Shown one piece after another: positions 20,517 to 31,394 of a stretch of 64,000 nucleotides of DNA. The stretch is from Chionoecetes opilio. Lineage: Eukaryota > Arthropoda > Malacostraca > Decapoda > Majidae. The notes under the pieces were generated by a model that searched no databases, was not told where the DNA came from, and worked only from the letters and a program-made list of their open reading frames with translations. Position 1 is the first letter of the stretch; each line of letters begins with the position of its first letter. Position numbers and translations under genes: made by a program. The stretch spans positions 49,913-113,912 of the forward strand of contig JACEEZ010018874.1 of NCBI GenBank assembly GCA_016584305.1, read 5' to 3'.

Positions 20517-21204
20517 TGTCTTAGCGAACAGAACGTTGTCGGAGCGAAACACAACGTAACATTTAGTGCATGAACATTTTAGAAATACGGAAATAGTAAA
20601 ATAAGGAAACGATATGTATAGGACAGTTGCCTCAAGACATGATATAAAAGACAGTTGTAACGAGGAGAGACAGCAGATATTTACAGAGCTCCATAGCTCA
20701 CAGTACCTTTCCCACCTTGTAAGATGAAGGCCCTGTCCCGTACAACGTTACTCTTGTTCACCTGGAACGTGGTAAGTGACATATATTTTCTGTAGTGACT
20801 GAAGTGTCTTGAAGTTTGTTTTGATGTCTTGAAATGTTTTTATGTCTTGAAGTAACTTGTCATGAAGCGATTTTGTCTTGTGTATATATGTACCGTGTAG
20901 TCGTAAACCGACTGTGTTTTTATGAAGTGTTAGTTAGTTAAAATGAAGTGTCTTGCTGAAGTTGTGTTTACAATGAGTTTTGGTGTAGTGTTTTTGTGTA
21001 GTGTTTTCTGTGTAGTGTTTTTACTATAATGATATGTTAAATAAATAAGCGTAAGATAGCTGCGTGTCTCAACCACACTTATGTACGGATTCAGCACTCT
21101 TGCAATACTTAGTACCGACTTATAATAGAATGAAGGGTGCAGCTTATTTGTCTTAGGTTCCCAAAGTAAGAGAAGCAAAATAACTAAGGTGTTGGGGAAC
21201 GACA
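20517..21204 (+). mobile_element. Candidate LTR (TGTC...GACA) of an LTR retrotransposon
   Basis: The segment begins TGTCTTAGCG and ends GGAACGACA. It contains a TATAAAAG box (about 20643), an AATAAA-type signal (about 21038) and is followed three bases later by TGGTGTCAGGTGTGGGG (21208-21224), a typical tRNA-complementary primer-binding site of the Leu type. The internal region is lost in the assembly gap. No second LTR is seen, so boundaries are provisional. Confidence 0.4.
20643..20650 (+). promoter_or_regulatory. TATA box inside the candidate LTR
   Basis: TATAAAAG, about 80 bases before an ATG (20724) with a nearby splice donor (GTG/GTAAGT at about 20772). It fits a U3 promoter. Confidence 0.4.
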
Positions 21205-21207
21205 AAC

Positions 21208-21224
21208 TGGTGTCAGGTGTGGGG
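21208..21224 (+). promoter_or_regulatory. Candidate primer-binding site
   Basis: TGGTGTCAGGTGTGGGG starts with TGG, complementary to a tRNA CCA end. A near-identical site follows another candidate LTR at 27187-27203. Confidence 0.4.
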
Positions 21225-21332
21225 TTGTGACACTTATGATAATTATGTCATTGTAATAACAGCGAGATATGCGAGCATCCATGTGTTAGATGAACCGCCA
21301 AAAAAACCATTTTTTGGGCCCCGGGTTTTTTG

Positions 21333-21500
21333 NNNNNNNNNNNNNNNNNNNNNNNNNNNNNNNNNNNNNNNNNNNNNNNNNNNNNNNNNNNNNNNNNNNN
21401 NNNNNNNNNNNNNNNNNNNNNNNNNNNNNNNNNNNNNNNNNNNNNNNNNNNNNNNNNNNNNNNNNNNNNNNNNNNNNNNNNNNNNNNNNNNNNNNNNNNN
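21333..21500. other. Assembly gap (168 N)
   Basis: A run of N. The sequence on both sides is homopolymer-rich, so the flanks may be unreliable. Confidence 1.
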
Positions 21501-21699
21501 CCCCCGATAAGAAAATTTATTCCCCTTTCACATCCGACAGTAAAAAAAAAAAAAATCAAAAAAACAAATAATTTAAAAGAAAAGAAAATTTTCCCCTTTC
21601 AAGAAATGTGATCCAACAGTGAAGTACACTTTAATCTCCTTTTCATATCGGGGGACAGTTTCAAACCCCCCCAGTGGTTGGCGGCCGCTTTCTACCGCG

Positions 21700-22125
21700 G
21701 ATATTGTAATATGGACAATGACTTCGCGGTCGTTTTCAGAAACACCGATAAATTTTTCCTGGCCTAAAATAGGTGCTTTTTCTAATGGAGATTGTTTTAT
21801 ATTCCGGAAACCCATATTAAAAAAATATGTATATATTTCATCACCTAATTTTATGGTTGGCGTTTCCATTAACAACACTATACCTCTGTATCTCTATGTA
21901 GGTTATAATGAAACATAACCTAACCTTAACCACTAAGTATACCGAACCTAACCTTAACCATGCATAAAATTATGTGATGAAATATTTTTTATATTTTTAT
22001 ATTTTTAAATGGGTTTCCGGAAACTAAAACTATTCCATTAAAAAAGCCCTATTTTTGGCCAGTAAAAAGTAGTCGGTGTCTCTGAAAATGACCGCGAAGT
22101 TTTCGTCCAGTACAACCAAATAGGT
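21700..22125. repeat. Foldback element A with a CCTAACC-type loop
   Basis: Left arm about 21705-21860 and right arm about 21965-22120 are inverted copies: GACTTCGCGGTCGTTTTCAG against CTGAAAATGACCGCGAAG, ATTCCGGAAACCCAT against ATGGGTTTCCGGAA, and ATATTTCATCACCTAATTTT against AAAATTATGTGATGAAATAT. The loop (21899-21960) holds AACCTAACCTTAACCA(C/T) units with a CTAAGTATACC spacer. No coding. Confidence 0.75.
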
Positions 22126-22139
22126 TATTTACCTAGTTT

Positions 22140-22622
22140 TGGTCAATTTATAGTTTCACCCAACCAACGATTTTATGATACGCCTTATGTTTTTCTGGTG
22201 TGTTTTTATGTGTTTTGATATAATCTGCCAACCGTTTCTGTCGCAATTTATTAAAAAAAAAAATTTTTTTTTGCAAGAATAACGAAAAAAATAAATAAAT
22301 TAAACCTAAACCTAACAACCTTATATCCTAACTTAACCCCATACCAACCTAACCTTACATAACCTAACTGCCCATAACTTAACCTGTACAAAACCTAACT
22401 TAAAACCCCATACCAAACTAACCTGTACATACCAACTGCCCAAAACCTAACCTTTACCTAACTAACTATAAAAAATAAAAATATAAAATAAAAAAACTAT
22501 AGAAAAAAATAAATAATAATTGCGACATAAACGGATAGCAGATTCATTCAAAACACATAAATACACACCAGAAAAACATAAGGCGCATCAGAAAATCGTT
22601 GGTTGGGTGAAACTATAAATTA
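22140..22622. repeat. Foldback element B with a CCTAACC-type loop
   Basis: Left arm 22140-22250 and right arm about 22510-22622 are inverted: TATAGTTTCACCCAACCAAC against GTTGGTTGGGTGAAACTATA, CCTTATGTTTTTCTGGTGTG against CACACCAGAAAAACATAAGG. The interior (22290-22470) is a loose array of ACCTAAC / CCATACCAA units. Confidence 0.75.
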
Positions 22623-22660
22623 TCCCTAGTTTTCTTCCCCAAAGCATGTTATGCACTTAC

Positions 22661-22782
22661 TTCTTGTTGGTGGCCCAGTATTTGGTCAGACACTTCTGCA
22701 GCAGTGTGAGGCACTTCTGCTTCTAAAGCAGCGGGCTGGAGCCGGTCAGGACCAGCAGCTGGAACCGTGTCAGGACCAGCAG
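22661..22782 (-). CDS. Candidate minus-strand exon of unknown gene
   Basis: Acceptor CTTGTACAG and donor CAAGAA/GTAAGTGC bracket an open frame reading AAGPDTVPAAGPDRLQPAAL then EAEVPHTAAEVSDQILGHQQ. An AAGPD repeat occurs twice. It lies upstream of the Myb/SANT exon on the same strand, but the exon phases do not join directly, so at least one exon is missing between them or it is a separate gene. No known domain. Confidence 0.35.
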
Positions 22783-23159
22783 CTGTACAAGGAAAGATAT
22801 ATCTTAGCAAAAAAATGTCCAACACTGGATAACGTTTTTTTTTACTATATATACGACGATAGTAATATCACTGCATTATCTCCTTATCTTACAACAGCAG
22901 TATTACTTACTGCATTGCCCGTAGTGCAGTTCGCCCGTCTGCTAACTCCTATAGTTTTCGGCACTTTGAACATTCATATATATTTCCCGACGTTTGCCAT
23001 CTTGCCGTGTTTAAAAACAAGTTCCCGCGCGCTGTTGTTGTCGTTGTTGGCAAACCAAACTCCTCGAGTCGGTGGCGGGAGAGACAACAAGAAATTTTGT
23101 ACGGCGTACAAAAGCATACAATACCGTACAATTCGTACAGAATGGCCTAGTGAACGCAG

Positions 23160-25427
23160 CCCAGCTGGAGTGGAAAGGGAGAATGAATTTGCCATTGGAC
23201 TTTGTTAGTGAACCGGAAAAGCTAGGGAACGGGTGAGAAGAAATGTGGGTGGATGAGGAAGAGGACAATCGACGTAGCGAGTGACCATAACGTCATGGTA
23301 ATGGAGTATGAGTGTTTGAAGGGAAAAAAAGGTGAGCGCAAAAGAGGAGAGGAATGGACTTTGGAAGCTTAGAGATGCAGACTGGGATTTTTCAGAAAAA
23401 GTGGTGATTTAATGAGGACTGGAAGCTGGAGAGAGAATGGTTTGAGAGCAGAGAGATGTTGGATGAGATGAATGAGAGATTGTTAAGGAAGGTTAAAAAA
23501 AGCTGCAGAAGAGAGGGAAAAGGCAGAAACAAGAAAGAGTTTTGGGGGAAAAAAATGAGATCGACAAGGCCAGGAAAGAAAGGAAACAGTCCCAAAAAGG
23601 AAGTGTTTGGAGTCTGAGAAAGAATAGGTCAAACAGTGAAGCTGAAAGAATAAGTATGCAAGGGCATGGGAAGAGTATAAGAGTAAGCAAAAGGAGGTGA
23701 AATATTTGGTGAGGAAAGCAAGAGTGAATGAAGAGAGAAAAGTGATCAGAGAACTTAGGAAAAAGGTGAGGAAGGAGGTAGGGAATGGTATAAAATTCTT
23801 GAGAGGAGAAGAGAGTAAGCATACAGGAAATGTAGAATAACTAGTGGTGAATGGCAGGGCACTAAGAGAGAAAAAGGAAATGGTCAAAGCTGTAGAAGAC
23901 TTCTGGAAAGATGTTGGAGGTGTGAATGAGCCTGATAGTGACTTGGGGAACATCACCTTAGGGAGAAGAATAGAGGAAATGATGGTGAAGAGATTAGAAT
24001 GGATGAGATTGAAGAGTATGTTAGAAAACTGAAAAATGGAAAGGCCCCTGGAATGGACGGTATCCCGAAGAATTTTGTAGAGAGGGTGGTGAGGAGTAAT
24101 TGAGGGAATGCATGAGTTGTTTGGACATATATGGAGAGAGGAAAGGGGGGCCTGGTGGGCCCGGAATGAAAGGTAAGGAGTGTTCCTCATACATAAGGGA
24201 GGAAATAAGAGTAGGAAGGGATTAAGAATTACAGGCCAATAGCCGGTGTGTGCACGGTATGTAAGATTTTCTTGGGTGTAGTGAAAGACTAGGTTAAATT
24301 GTGGAAAGAAATAAAGGGGATGGGTGAAGAGCAGAATGGATTCAGAAAAAAACAGGAGAGGTGAGGACAATATGTTTGTAGTGAATGAAGTGATTGAGAG
24401 AAACAAGGAAGGATGGGAAAAAAGAAATATCTAGCCTTTCTAGATATTGAGAAAGCGTATGAACAGAGTGGAAAAAGGAGAATGCTATGTAAGGGATTGG
24501 AGAACGATTGGCATGAGTGAGAAGGTTGTTAAAATAATAACAGTATGTATGAGAAACACACAGGCCAAGTTCAGGGATGGTGACCTCGAGACTGGATGGG
24601 TGAATAGTAAGAGAGGAGTAAGACAGGGCTGTGTCCTTTCTCCTCTACTTTTTGGATTATATGTTGAGAAAATGGGATGAAGTGAAACGTAGGGGGCTAA
24701 AAGGTTTGGGTATGAAAGTTGGGGATGATGTGTTGAGTGTACTGCTGTATAACAGATGATGGGTGATCCTTAGTGAAAACCACAATGAACTACAAGAGAT
24801 CTGAATGCTGTGACTGAGAAGGAAGGGGCTTTTAACGCAGGTTCAGTAAGGAGAAGAGTCAGGTGTTGGAGGTTGAATGGGGATGACTCTGATGATGACG
24901 TGATTTGGACGGTGGGTGGGAACGAAATAAAGAGAACGAAAGGGTACAAGTATCTTGACTATTTGGGTTGGATGAGAAAGGATGTGAGAAAACAAAAATG
25001 AGAGGATAGCTAGAGCCAACCCGTGGGTTGGAAGGCTAGGCAGGTGTGGCAAGATGTCGGGCCAACAATATGAGTGGTGAGAGGACTATATGGAAGGTGG
25101 TGGCAGTCCCTAGCATTATGTATGGGCCCGGAAAAAAATGGTGGGTCTAGGAAGGAGTTTGGACAGATTGAAAGTAAAACAGAACAAAGCAGGCAGGGAA
25201 TTGCATTGGTACCAATAGGTATGTGGCACTGTGGCAGTGGAAGCGATCAGAGGAGACATGGGATGGAGCACGTTCAGAGAGAGGATAGCAAAGGCAGGAC
25301 TGAGGTACAGAGCTAGACTGCAACGAATGGATGACAACAAGTAGGCAAGTAAGGCTTGGGACTGGAATATGTATGGGAAGTGGATGAAAGACTCAGTAAA
25401 AGTGGAAAGGTGGACAGGTGAACTGGG
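23160..25427 (+). mobile_element. Decayed LINE, 5' part (endonuclease and reverse transcriptase remains)
   Basis: Scattered over frames: SDHNVMVMEY at 23280-23310 (the SDH end of an APE-type endonuclease), KLKNGKAPGMDGIPKNFVER near 24030, NYRPIAGV near 24235, YLAFLDIEKAYE near 24430 (first catalytic Asp motif), GVRQGCVLSPLLFGLYV near 24612-24660, and TKGYKYLDYLGW near 24935. The order is that of a non-LTR retrotransposon ORF2. Stops and frameshifts are frequent. The FADD motif is not readable. The element continues beyond the solo LTR at 26360. Clade not assigned. Confidence 0.75.
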
Positions 25428-25542
25428 TGTGGAAATTATCCACCAACCACCCTCTTAATAATTGGTAGAGTGGTGGTTTTGTTCCCCCCCCCCCTCCCTT
25501 TGTGAGGGAGGTATTGTCCGCTCATCATAAAGGGTGCGTAGG

Positions 25543-25602
<60 letters not shown>

Positions 25603-26354
25603 ATATATAATATAGTTATAATGGTAATGGGTATTAATTAAGGTAATTTAAGTAAATGGTAAGTACTGGGATATTATAAATGAACATTCCCAGTAGTATT
25701 AACCATTTGCACCTATATAATTAGCACCTTGGTTGAAGCGGCCGGTCATTGGCCGCCGCCCATTAGATTCTAGCACCTTGATTGGAGCGACTGGCTATTG
25801 GTCGTCGTCATAATATTTGCTCCTATCCTGCGTGTATACGTGGCAAGGTATTGATAGCGGTGCCTCGCCGCCCACGGAGATTTAGTACCATTCCAGCCCC
25901 CACGGGATTAACATCTCTCTTCCATCTTATCTGATTACATTGAGAGAATTGTACATACGTTCATTTTGTACATATAAGTGTTAAAAACAATAGGACGTGT
26001 CTTATCGACAAAGCGAATATCAGTGCCGCGTCTATTAAGCCTGAATAGCTTCCCTGACGTATCAGTGATTATACTCGCCGCGCCGTAATGGGTTTGATAA
26101 CCCGCTTAACGCCGTTACCACAATAACGCTTCCGCTTCCGCCCTTCACCTGCGGCCTCGATCACGCGCGACCACTTCGAATAACAAGACATTGCAGTATT
26201 GATAAGCCTACAACCCAATTCAACCCTACTATCCTCCGATAAGTATCCTAGTTAGTTGACTAGTTGGGGTATTGTGTCAGGATGATAATATAGACAATGG
26301 GTTTCTATAGGTAAGATCTCAAATAAATATGTGTTTGTGACATAAATTTCCACA
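25428..26354. mobile_element. Solo LTR (927 bp) with 5-bp target duplication
   Basis: It begins TGTGGAAATT and ends AATTTCCACA, a perfect 10-bp terminal inverted repeat of the TG...CA kind that marks LTRs. CTGGG flanks it on both sides (25423-25427 and 26355-26359). Removing it and one CTGGG rejoins the LINE reading (GELG/MFVTG). It contains a TA microsatellite and an AAATAAATATG polyadenylation-like signal near its right end. No internal region is present, so it reflects LTR-LTR recombination. Strand not certain. Confidence 0.85.
25546..25615. repeat. (TA)n microsatellite within the solo LTR
   Basis: About 70 bases of alternating TA with small interruptions. Confidence 0.9.
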
Positions 26355-26359
26355 CTGGG

Positions 26360-26640
26360 AATGTTTGTGACAGGAGTGATGAGACATGGGAGAATGGCTG
26401 TGTGCAAAAGGGAAATAAATAGGAGAGTGGAAGAGAAAGGGAAGGAAGAATGGCTGAGGGGAATGAGTGAGAAATCAACACTGGAATGGTACAGGAGAAA
26501 GGACCAGCCACGGTATGAAAGGTTCTGTTATGCATGTAGTGGTGATGGTGGAGGTGGTGGAGGCATGTTGGTGTTGTGGGGGGCGGTGGGGCGTGTCTGT
26601 GTGTATGAGCTGGGAGTGAGGTGGCGCGCGTGGTGAGATG
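26360..26640 (+). mobile_element. Decayed LINE, 3' part after the solo LTR
   Basis: An open frame (26361-26636) reads KGKEEWLRGMSEKSTLEWYR then RKDQPRYERF, a C-terminal segment of LINE-type ORF2 proteins, continuing the frame cut at 25427. The remainder runs into G-rich low-complexity sequence. Confidence 0.7.
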
Positions 26641-26904
26641 CTGGTGGAGCGGCCTTGTGCGCGAGTGGGTAGGTGTCGGGTGGGATGCTGGGGGGGGGAC
26701 CGAGAAGGACGTACGTGGGTGCCTGCTTCTTGGCACAAAGGAGTGAGGATTCCATGCTGAAGGAAAGGACGCGCGCAGCTACTGGGGGAGGCACACGGGG
26801 ATTTCCTGGAGAAGAATTGCCTGTTGGTGGCTGTGGTGGTGGGTGGTGTTGGGAAAGTGGATGTGGTGGTGGTGGGGGAAAATGTGGTTGTGGTGTGGGG
26901 GGAC
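26641..26904. other. G/T-rich low-complexity DNA
   Basis: GGTGGT-type runs give Val/Gly-rich and Pro/His-rich frames on the two strands; no gene supported. Confidence 0.5.
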
Positions 26905-27184
26905 TGTGTTAGCGTCTCGCTCCTTGCGACGGCCGCAAAGGTCGGAGGAGTTGAGTGGTTTGATTTTTGTAATGTAGTAGTGGCTTGTGGCTTTATTCCG
27001 AACGCAAGAAATGAGTCAAAGTGTTTCCTTCGCCTGTGTGTTGAGGACCACGTGAAACTCGTCCACACAACTCGCCCACTCTAACACACCGAACTCGTCG
27101 TGTTAGTAGTCAAGGCAGCGGGTAGCGTTACCCCTGCACAGCTCCACAGAGGACACCTGCAGTGTGTGGTGGGGTCAGGTAACA
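26905..27184 (+). mobile_element. Candidate LTR (280 bp)
   Basis: It begins TGTGTTAGCG, like the TGTCTTAGCG start at 20517, and ends GGTAACA, two bases before a primer-binding-like TGGTGTCAGTAGTGGGG (27187-27203). A second LTR was not found, so this is provisional. Confidence 0.3.
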
Positions 27185-27255
27185 GATGGTGTCAGTAGTG
27201 GGGATTGTATGTGTTAGAGTGAGAGCCGGCTGGTGTTGTACAACACCGGTCAAGA

Positions 27256-27480
27256 ATGGCGTCGAGCGGCGAGGAGGGCGGGTGCTTGACTCAGCTGAAT
27301 GACCAAAAGAAGCTCAGACAGCTCGAAGCTCAGACAAAGGCGCGGAAGCAAAGGCTTGCGTGAGCAGAGTCAAGCTGTGAGAAACATACTCAGGGGCGTT
27401 GAGCAGTGAAATGAAGGAAAACAGAAAAACTTGAGAGAAGGCATGCGAGCAACAACCAATGAAAATGTGAACGAGCTGAA
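27256..27480 (+). pseudogene. Gag-like coiled-coil remnant
   Basis: An ATG starts MASSGEEGGCLTQLNDQKKL and RQLEAQTKARKQRL, then a frameshift leads to EQSQAVRNILRGVEQ, a stop, and NLREGMRATTNENVNELKR. A charged coiled-coil opening soon after a primer-binding site is typical of gag in arthropod Gypsy-like elements. Two breaks in about 200 bases. Fits an LTR element running from 26905 rightward. Confidence 0.4.
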
Positions 27481-28920
27481 GAGAGGCGGTGTGGTTGGGG
27501 CTTGGTAGAGGCTAGGGAAGATGCGCGGCGGTTACACCCAACGATGTGTGCCGCCATTAAGCGGACTTAAATACGGAGGTGCGGGAGGAAGTAAAGGGGC
27601 GCGTGCGAGAGGAAATCGTGAAAGCGTGGAGGCACTGAGAAGTACTGCCCTGTTACGTCGCCGACATTGGAAGGATTCATTGCTTCTGAGAATGGACTAC
27701 CTGACGCAGAATGGGGCGTGCGTCGACCTGACCAGGATATGGAAGGAGCCGACGGCATGGTGGAGGTCCACGGAGCACCGTGGCTGGCAGACGGTTGTAG
27801 GAGGGTGGGGGTTTCTGGGAGGACACGCCGGGCTGTGAGGTCAGCGCGCCACACGTCCCGAAACACCTCATCCTCTCCTCGTTCCCCCACCCCGCCTTCG
27901 TTCGCACACCGCCGCGCTGCGGTGTGTGGCACTAGGGGCGGCGTGGACCGTCGGGTTTCGGTGGAAAGGTGTCGGAGAAGAGCCTGTCGGGGCCCCGATT
28001 CGCGGCCGCTGGCAAAGCCGGCGAAAAGGCAAGAAGGGCTGCTGGGGGCCTGCCGCCCAGACGGGTGCGGATCCAGCGCCCACTGTGGAGAAGGCAAGAG
28101 GCCCGCTCATTTCGCCTTGGGTATGGAACCACGGGAGGAAGAGACGCGGGCTGGTGAGGTGGGAAGCCGCGAGAAAGCAGTGGAGGCTCGGAGAGCCAGG
28201 ATGAAAGTGACGTCCCCATACTGTCCTCTGCCGCGCCTTCAGGAGGATGGCGCGCAGTTGAGCCACACTAGCAGTGTGTGGCCTTCGCCGAAAGCAGTTG
28301 CAGTGGCAGTCAACTGTTTGGTTTACGACGCGTGGAGGCCACCGTGACCTCTACCAGGCAGAGCCAGCAAAAGCGTGTTGCTGTTAAGTCCTGCTGCACC
28401 GTCACCGGCGCCTTGCATGTGAGGGAATGGTCTGTTGGGAGGCCGTGGCGCCTTTACACGACGTGAGACTGGAGAGGGGGAAACAGGGGAGAGCTGCGGG
28501 GGGACCAGTGGAGTGTGGACTCCTTAACTGTGGTTACCTCTGAGGCGAGCCAAGGGGAGGAGGAAGAAAGTCCCTGTGGTGTGGCGCCTGTGGTTGAGGT
28601 AGCAGATCTGTGTTCCTGCTGGGTGTTCCGCGGGGGAAGAGGAGGGCTCTGTCTGGTTGACCTTTCACACTGAAGTGGCGGGTGGGGGATGTGATGGAGG
28701 CGTTTGCTGGAAAGCTTGGGGTGGCTAATGTTGTGTGGTAGAGATCCAGCTAACCATCACCGGCGGGCCTACGTAGCGTTTAGAGTGGCGAAAGGCGCGC
28801 CGCCGGCTGGCAAAATTTACCTCCGTCAGCCCTCCACAGCGCCCCGCTTGTGTATTTTTCAGACGTGGAAATTTACTATGTTGAAAATTAATGTACAGAA
28901 TTTGAAGAATTGAATATTTC
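27481..28920 (+). other. GC-rich probable LTR-element interior, uninterpretable frames
   Basis: Long open frames exist on both strands (for example 27667-28347 on +), but they overlap and carry no domain I recognise. High GC lowers stop frequency. Position after the gag-like piece suggests degraded gag/pol spacer. Confidence 0.3.
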
Positions 28921-31140
28921 TATGTGTAAACATTTTGAAACAAAACAGTTATATGATTATCTTGAATTAGTATTACATCCAGTTAGTGACAGGGCAGCGG
29001 CAACTTGGACTTCAATCCTCGGAGGGCCGTGGTTACCGTATTTGTAGGTGGGAAATATGAATTTAATATTATATACATTAACACAGAAAATATAGGCTAC
29101 ATAGTATCTCAATATCGGTACTATCACTATTATAGGGACCTTTAAAGCTATTAAAAAATTGTTATAGAAGTTTTTATAATAGTTTATAGATTATCATATT
29201 TCAGTTTATTCAAATATTGCCAGTTGATCAGCAACACCAGAGATACATAGAAATAAAGATTGAGATATACGTATACATAGGAAGGCAGTTTACATGGAAA
29301 TACTAATCAGTAGTCTTATCATATAAAAATAAACATTTGATAACGAACAAAGATTACGGATAACACCGGGTCTATTTCCTTATTTCCAATAACTTCCAAA
29401 ATATATCAAACACATATCAATACGCAATGTACACCTAATACGAATATATAGTTGATGATAGTTAACATGGATAGATAAGACTCAGGATTTAGTAATATTT
29501 CAAAAAATAATATAATATTATTGAAATTATTTCCCAGCTTATCAATGCAGTAAAACGCCAGGACGTATACGATAGCCATTACAAAAGGGCCCCCCCCTGT
29601 GAAAAAATTCACAAAAAGGCTTTTAAAGCCGTCACCCTTAACAAGTTGATAACACAATGAGAACTTAGTAAAAATGCCTTTCGCTCCTTTATTATAACGA
29701 AATAGACTGAAAATACTATAAATAATGCAGTACGACCGTTTTTTTAGGAATTCTCGCCCGCGCTGGTGGCAGAGTGAGGACTGAGATAGTGTCCGACTCA
29801 TGAGTGATGAAATGAAATCAGTTAGTGACTAAACGCACAAGTGGGTGGATGTTGTTGTGGTTCGCCGCATCCTATATCCTTATACATGGTTATTCAGGTT
29901 CCACGACACCACCATGTAAACCCAATAACGAAAATGTTTAGTTATTATGAAATAAACAATGTCCGTAGCAATTATGATCTCCTTTTCATCGTATCTACGA
30001 TAACGACATCGGAATATTTTCTGGTGGAATGTTCTAAGCATATTACATATATAGTAATGTTTTTAAGTGTTGAACAGCACATTAGTCTATTAATCGGCTA
30101 ATGGCTGTGCAACACCTTAAAACATAACTATATCTGCCAAATATTAGAAAGTATAACCATAAATTATTCCTCAATCAGTATTAATTTAACAGCGGCCAAA
30201 TAGGTCCATATGCTTACGAGAGCCGCTGGGAGTGCCCTGCCGTGTGAGCCTCCTAAGCAAAATTCCCAGCGGCTCTACGTCGTACACTATCCCGTCGGGC
30301 CGCCGGTAAGACATACGGAGGGCCTCCGGGTTAGGGGGGGCCCTATGTTTTGTGTTTGCTGGGAGTGGTGAAGGGAGGGTGGTGGTGGAAAGTAATGGTG
30401 GTGGGGTGGATTAAGGGGTGTAAATGGTGGTGATGGTGGTTGTAATGGTGTGTGGAGGTGACTCGCCGGTTGTGAATATAAAAACACATTAGAAACCATC
30501 AATTATAAAATCACCATTATAAAAAACTTAAGATAACTACATTAATAAGAACTATAATTAATAAAATAAATAAGTATCTGGTTTACAGTCACTCCACAAA
30601 TTCGTGAACATGAGGCGAGCAAGCCATCAATTCTCAAATCTTTCCTTGTTCTACAAATGTTTCGCCTCAGTTTCCTCTTGTCTTGGAGACCGCTTCCAAC
30701 CCCCCCTAAATAGCCACACCTGTTTCAAAACCTTCCCGAACTTATAGCTCCCTGATAAGTAATTATAGTTTTAATCCCGCACCAAACAACTATGACAATT
30801 TAATTTTCAACAGCTCCATCCCTCCGCTCCCTCTTTCCCTCCCTTCCCCTTTCCATTGAGTTCCTTCAACTGGGTCCTTCTCCATTCAGACAGGATGAAG
30901 TTAACTTAAAATATTTACATCTTTGTTTTGGGAAAAAATAATGGCTATAGCAAAAATATATCCTAACACTGAGAGCAAGGTGTAACCATCCCGGTGTGTA
31001 TTCCATTATATATGTATTGTGTGTGTGCGTGTGTGTGTGTGGGGGTGTGTGGTGTGTAGATGTGTGAATGATGTAGCCAATAATATTGTTGACAATATTT
31101 ATAATTAAAGTATTTTAAATTTTAAATTTTGTATGTATAT
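28921..31140. other. AT-rich region without recognised genes
   Basis: Contains a 13-bp inverted repeat AGAGCCGCTGGGA / TCCCAGCGGCTCT (about 30220-30277), GGTGGT-type low complexity (30355-30460), and a TG run (31019-31060). Nothing else was seen. Confidence 0.5.
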
Positions 31141-31159
31141 TCCTCATTGTGTGGAGATG

Positions 31160-31292
31160 TCAGAGAGAGAGAGGAGAGAGAGAGAGAGAGGCGGAGAGAG
31201 AGACGGATGACGAGAGACGAGAGGAGAGGAGGAGACCGATGAGAGAGAGGAGGGAGAGAGAGAGAGAGACGACGAGAGAGAGAGAGAGAAGA
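31160..31292. repeat. Interrupted (GA)n microsatellite
   Basis: GAGAGAGA with GACG and GGAG interruptions; it creates a Glu/Arg-rich frame that is not a gene. Confidence 0.9.
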
Positions 31293-31394
31293 GAGATAAT
31301 GGACCCAGTGGGAATAACCATCCCAGGAAGGAAAGGAGGAGAATGCATGGTCCAGAATATGATGGGAATATTTACATTCTTTCGTTTTTGGCCG

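Noticed and set aside
20724..20771. Signal-peptide-like first exon MKALSRTTLLLFTWNV with a donor site
   Set aside because: It lies inside a segment better explained as an LTR, and no following exon was found.
21217..21611. ORFs spanning the N run
   Set aside because: They translate gap characters and have no support.
23483..24406. 307-codon minus-strand ORF rich in Phe/Ser/Leu
   Set aside because: It is antisense to the purine-rich decayed LINE, whose + strand motifs are in correct order; the ORF has no motif of its own.
27567..28347. 226-, 176- and 132-codon ORFs in the GC-rich region
   Set aside because: They overlap on both strands, have biased Arg/Gly/Pro composition and no motif; low stop frequency from GC content explains them.
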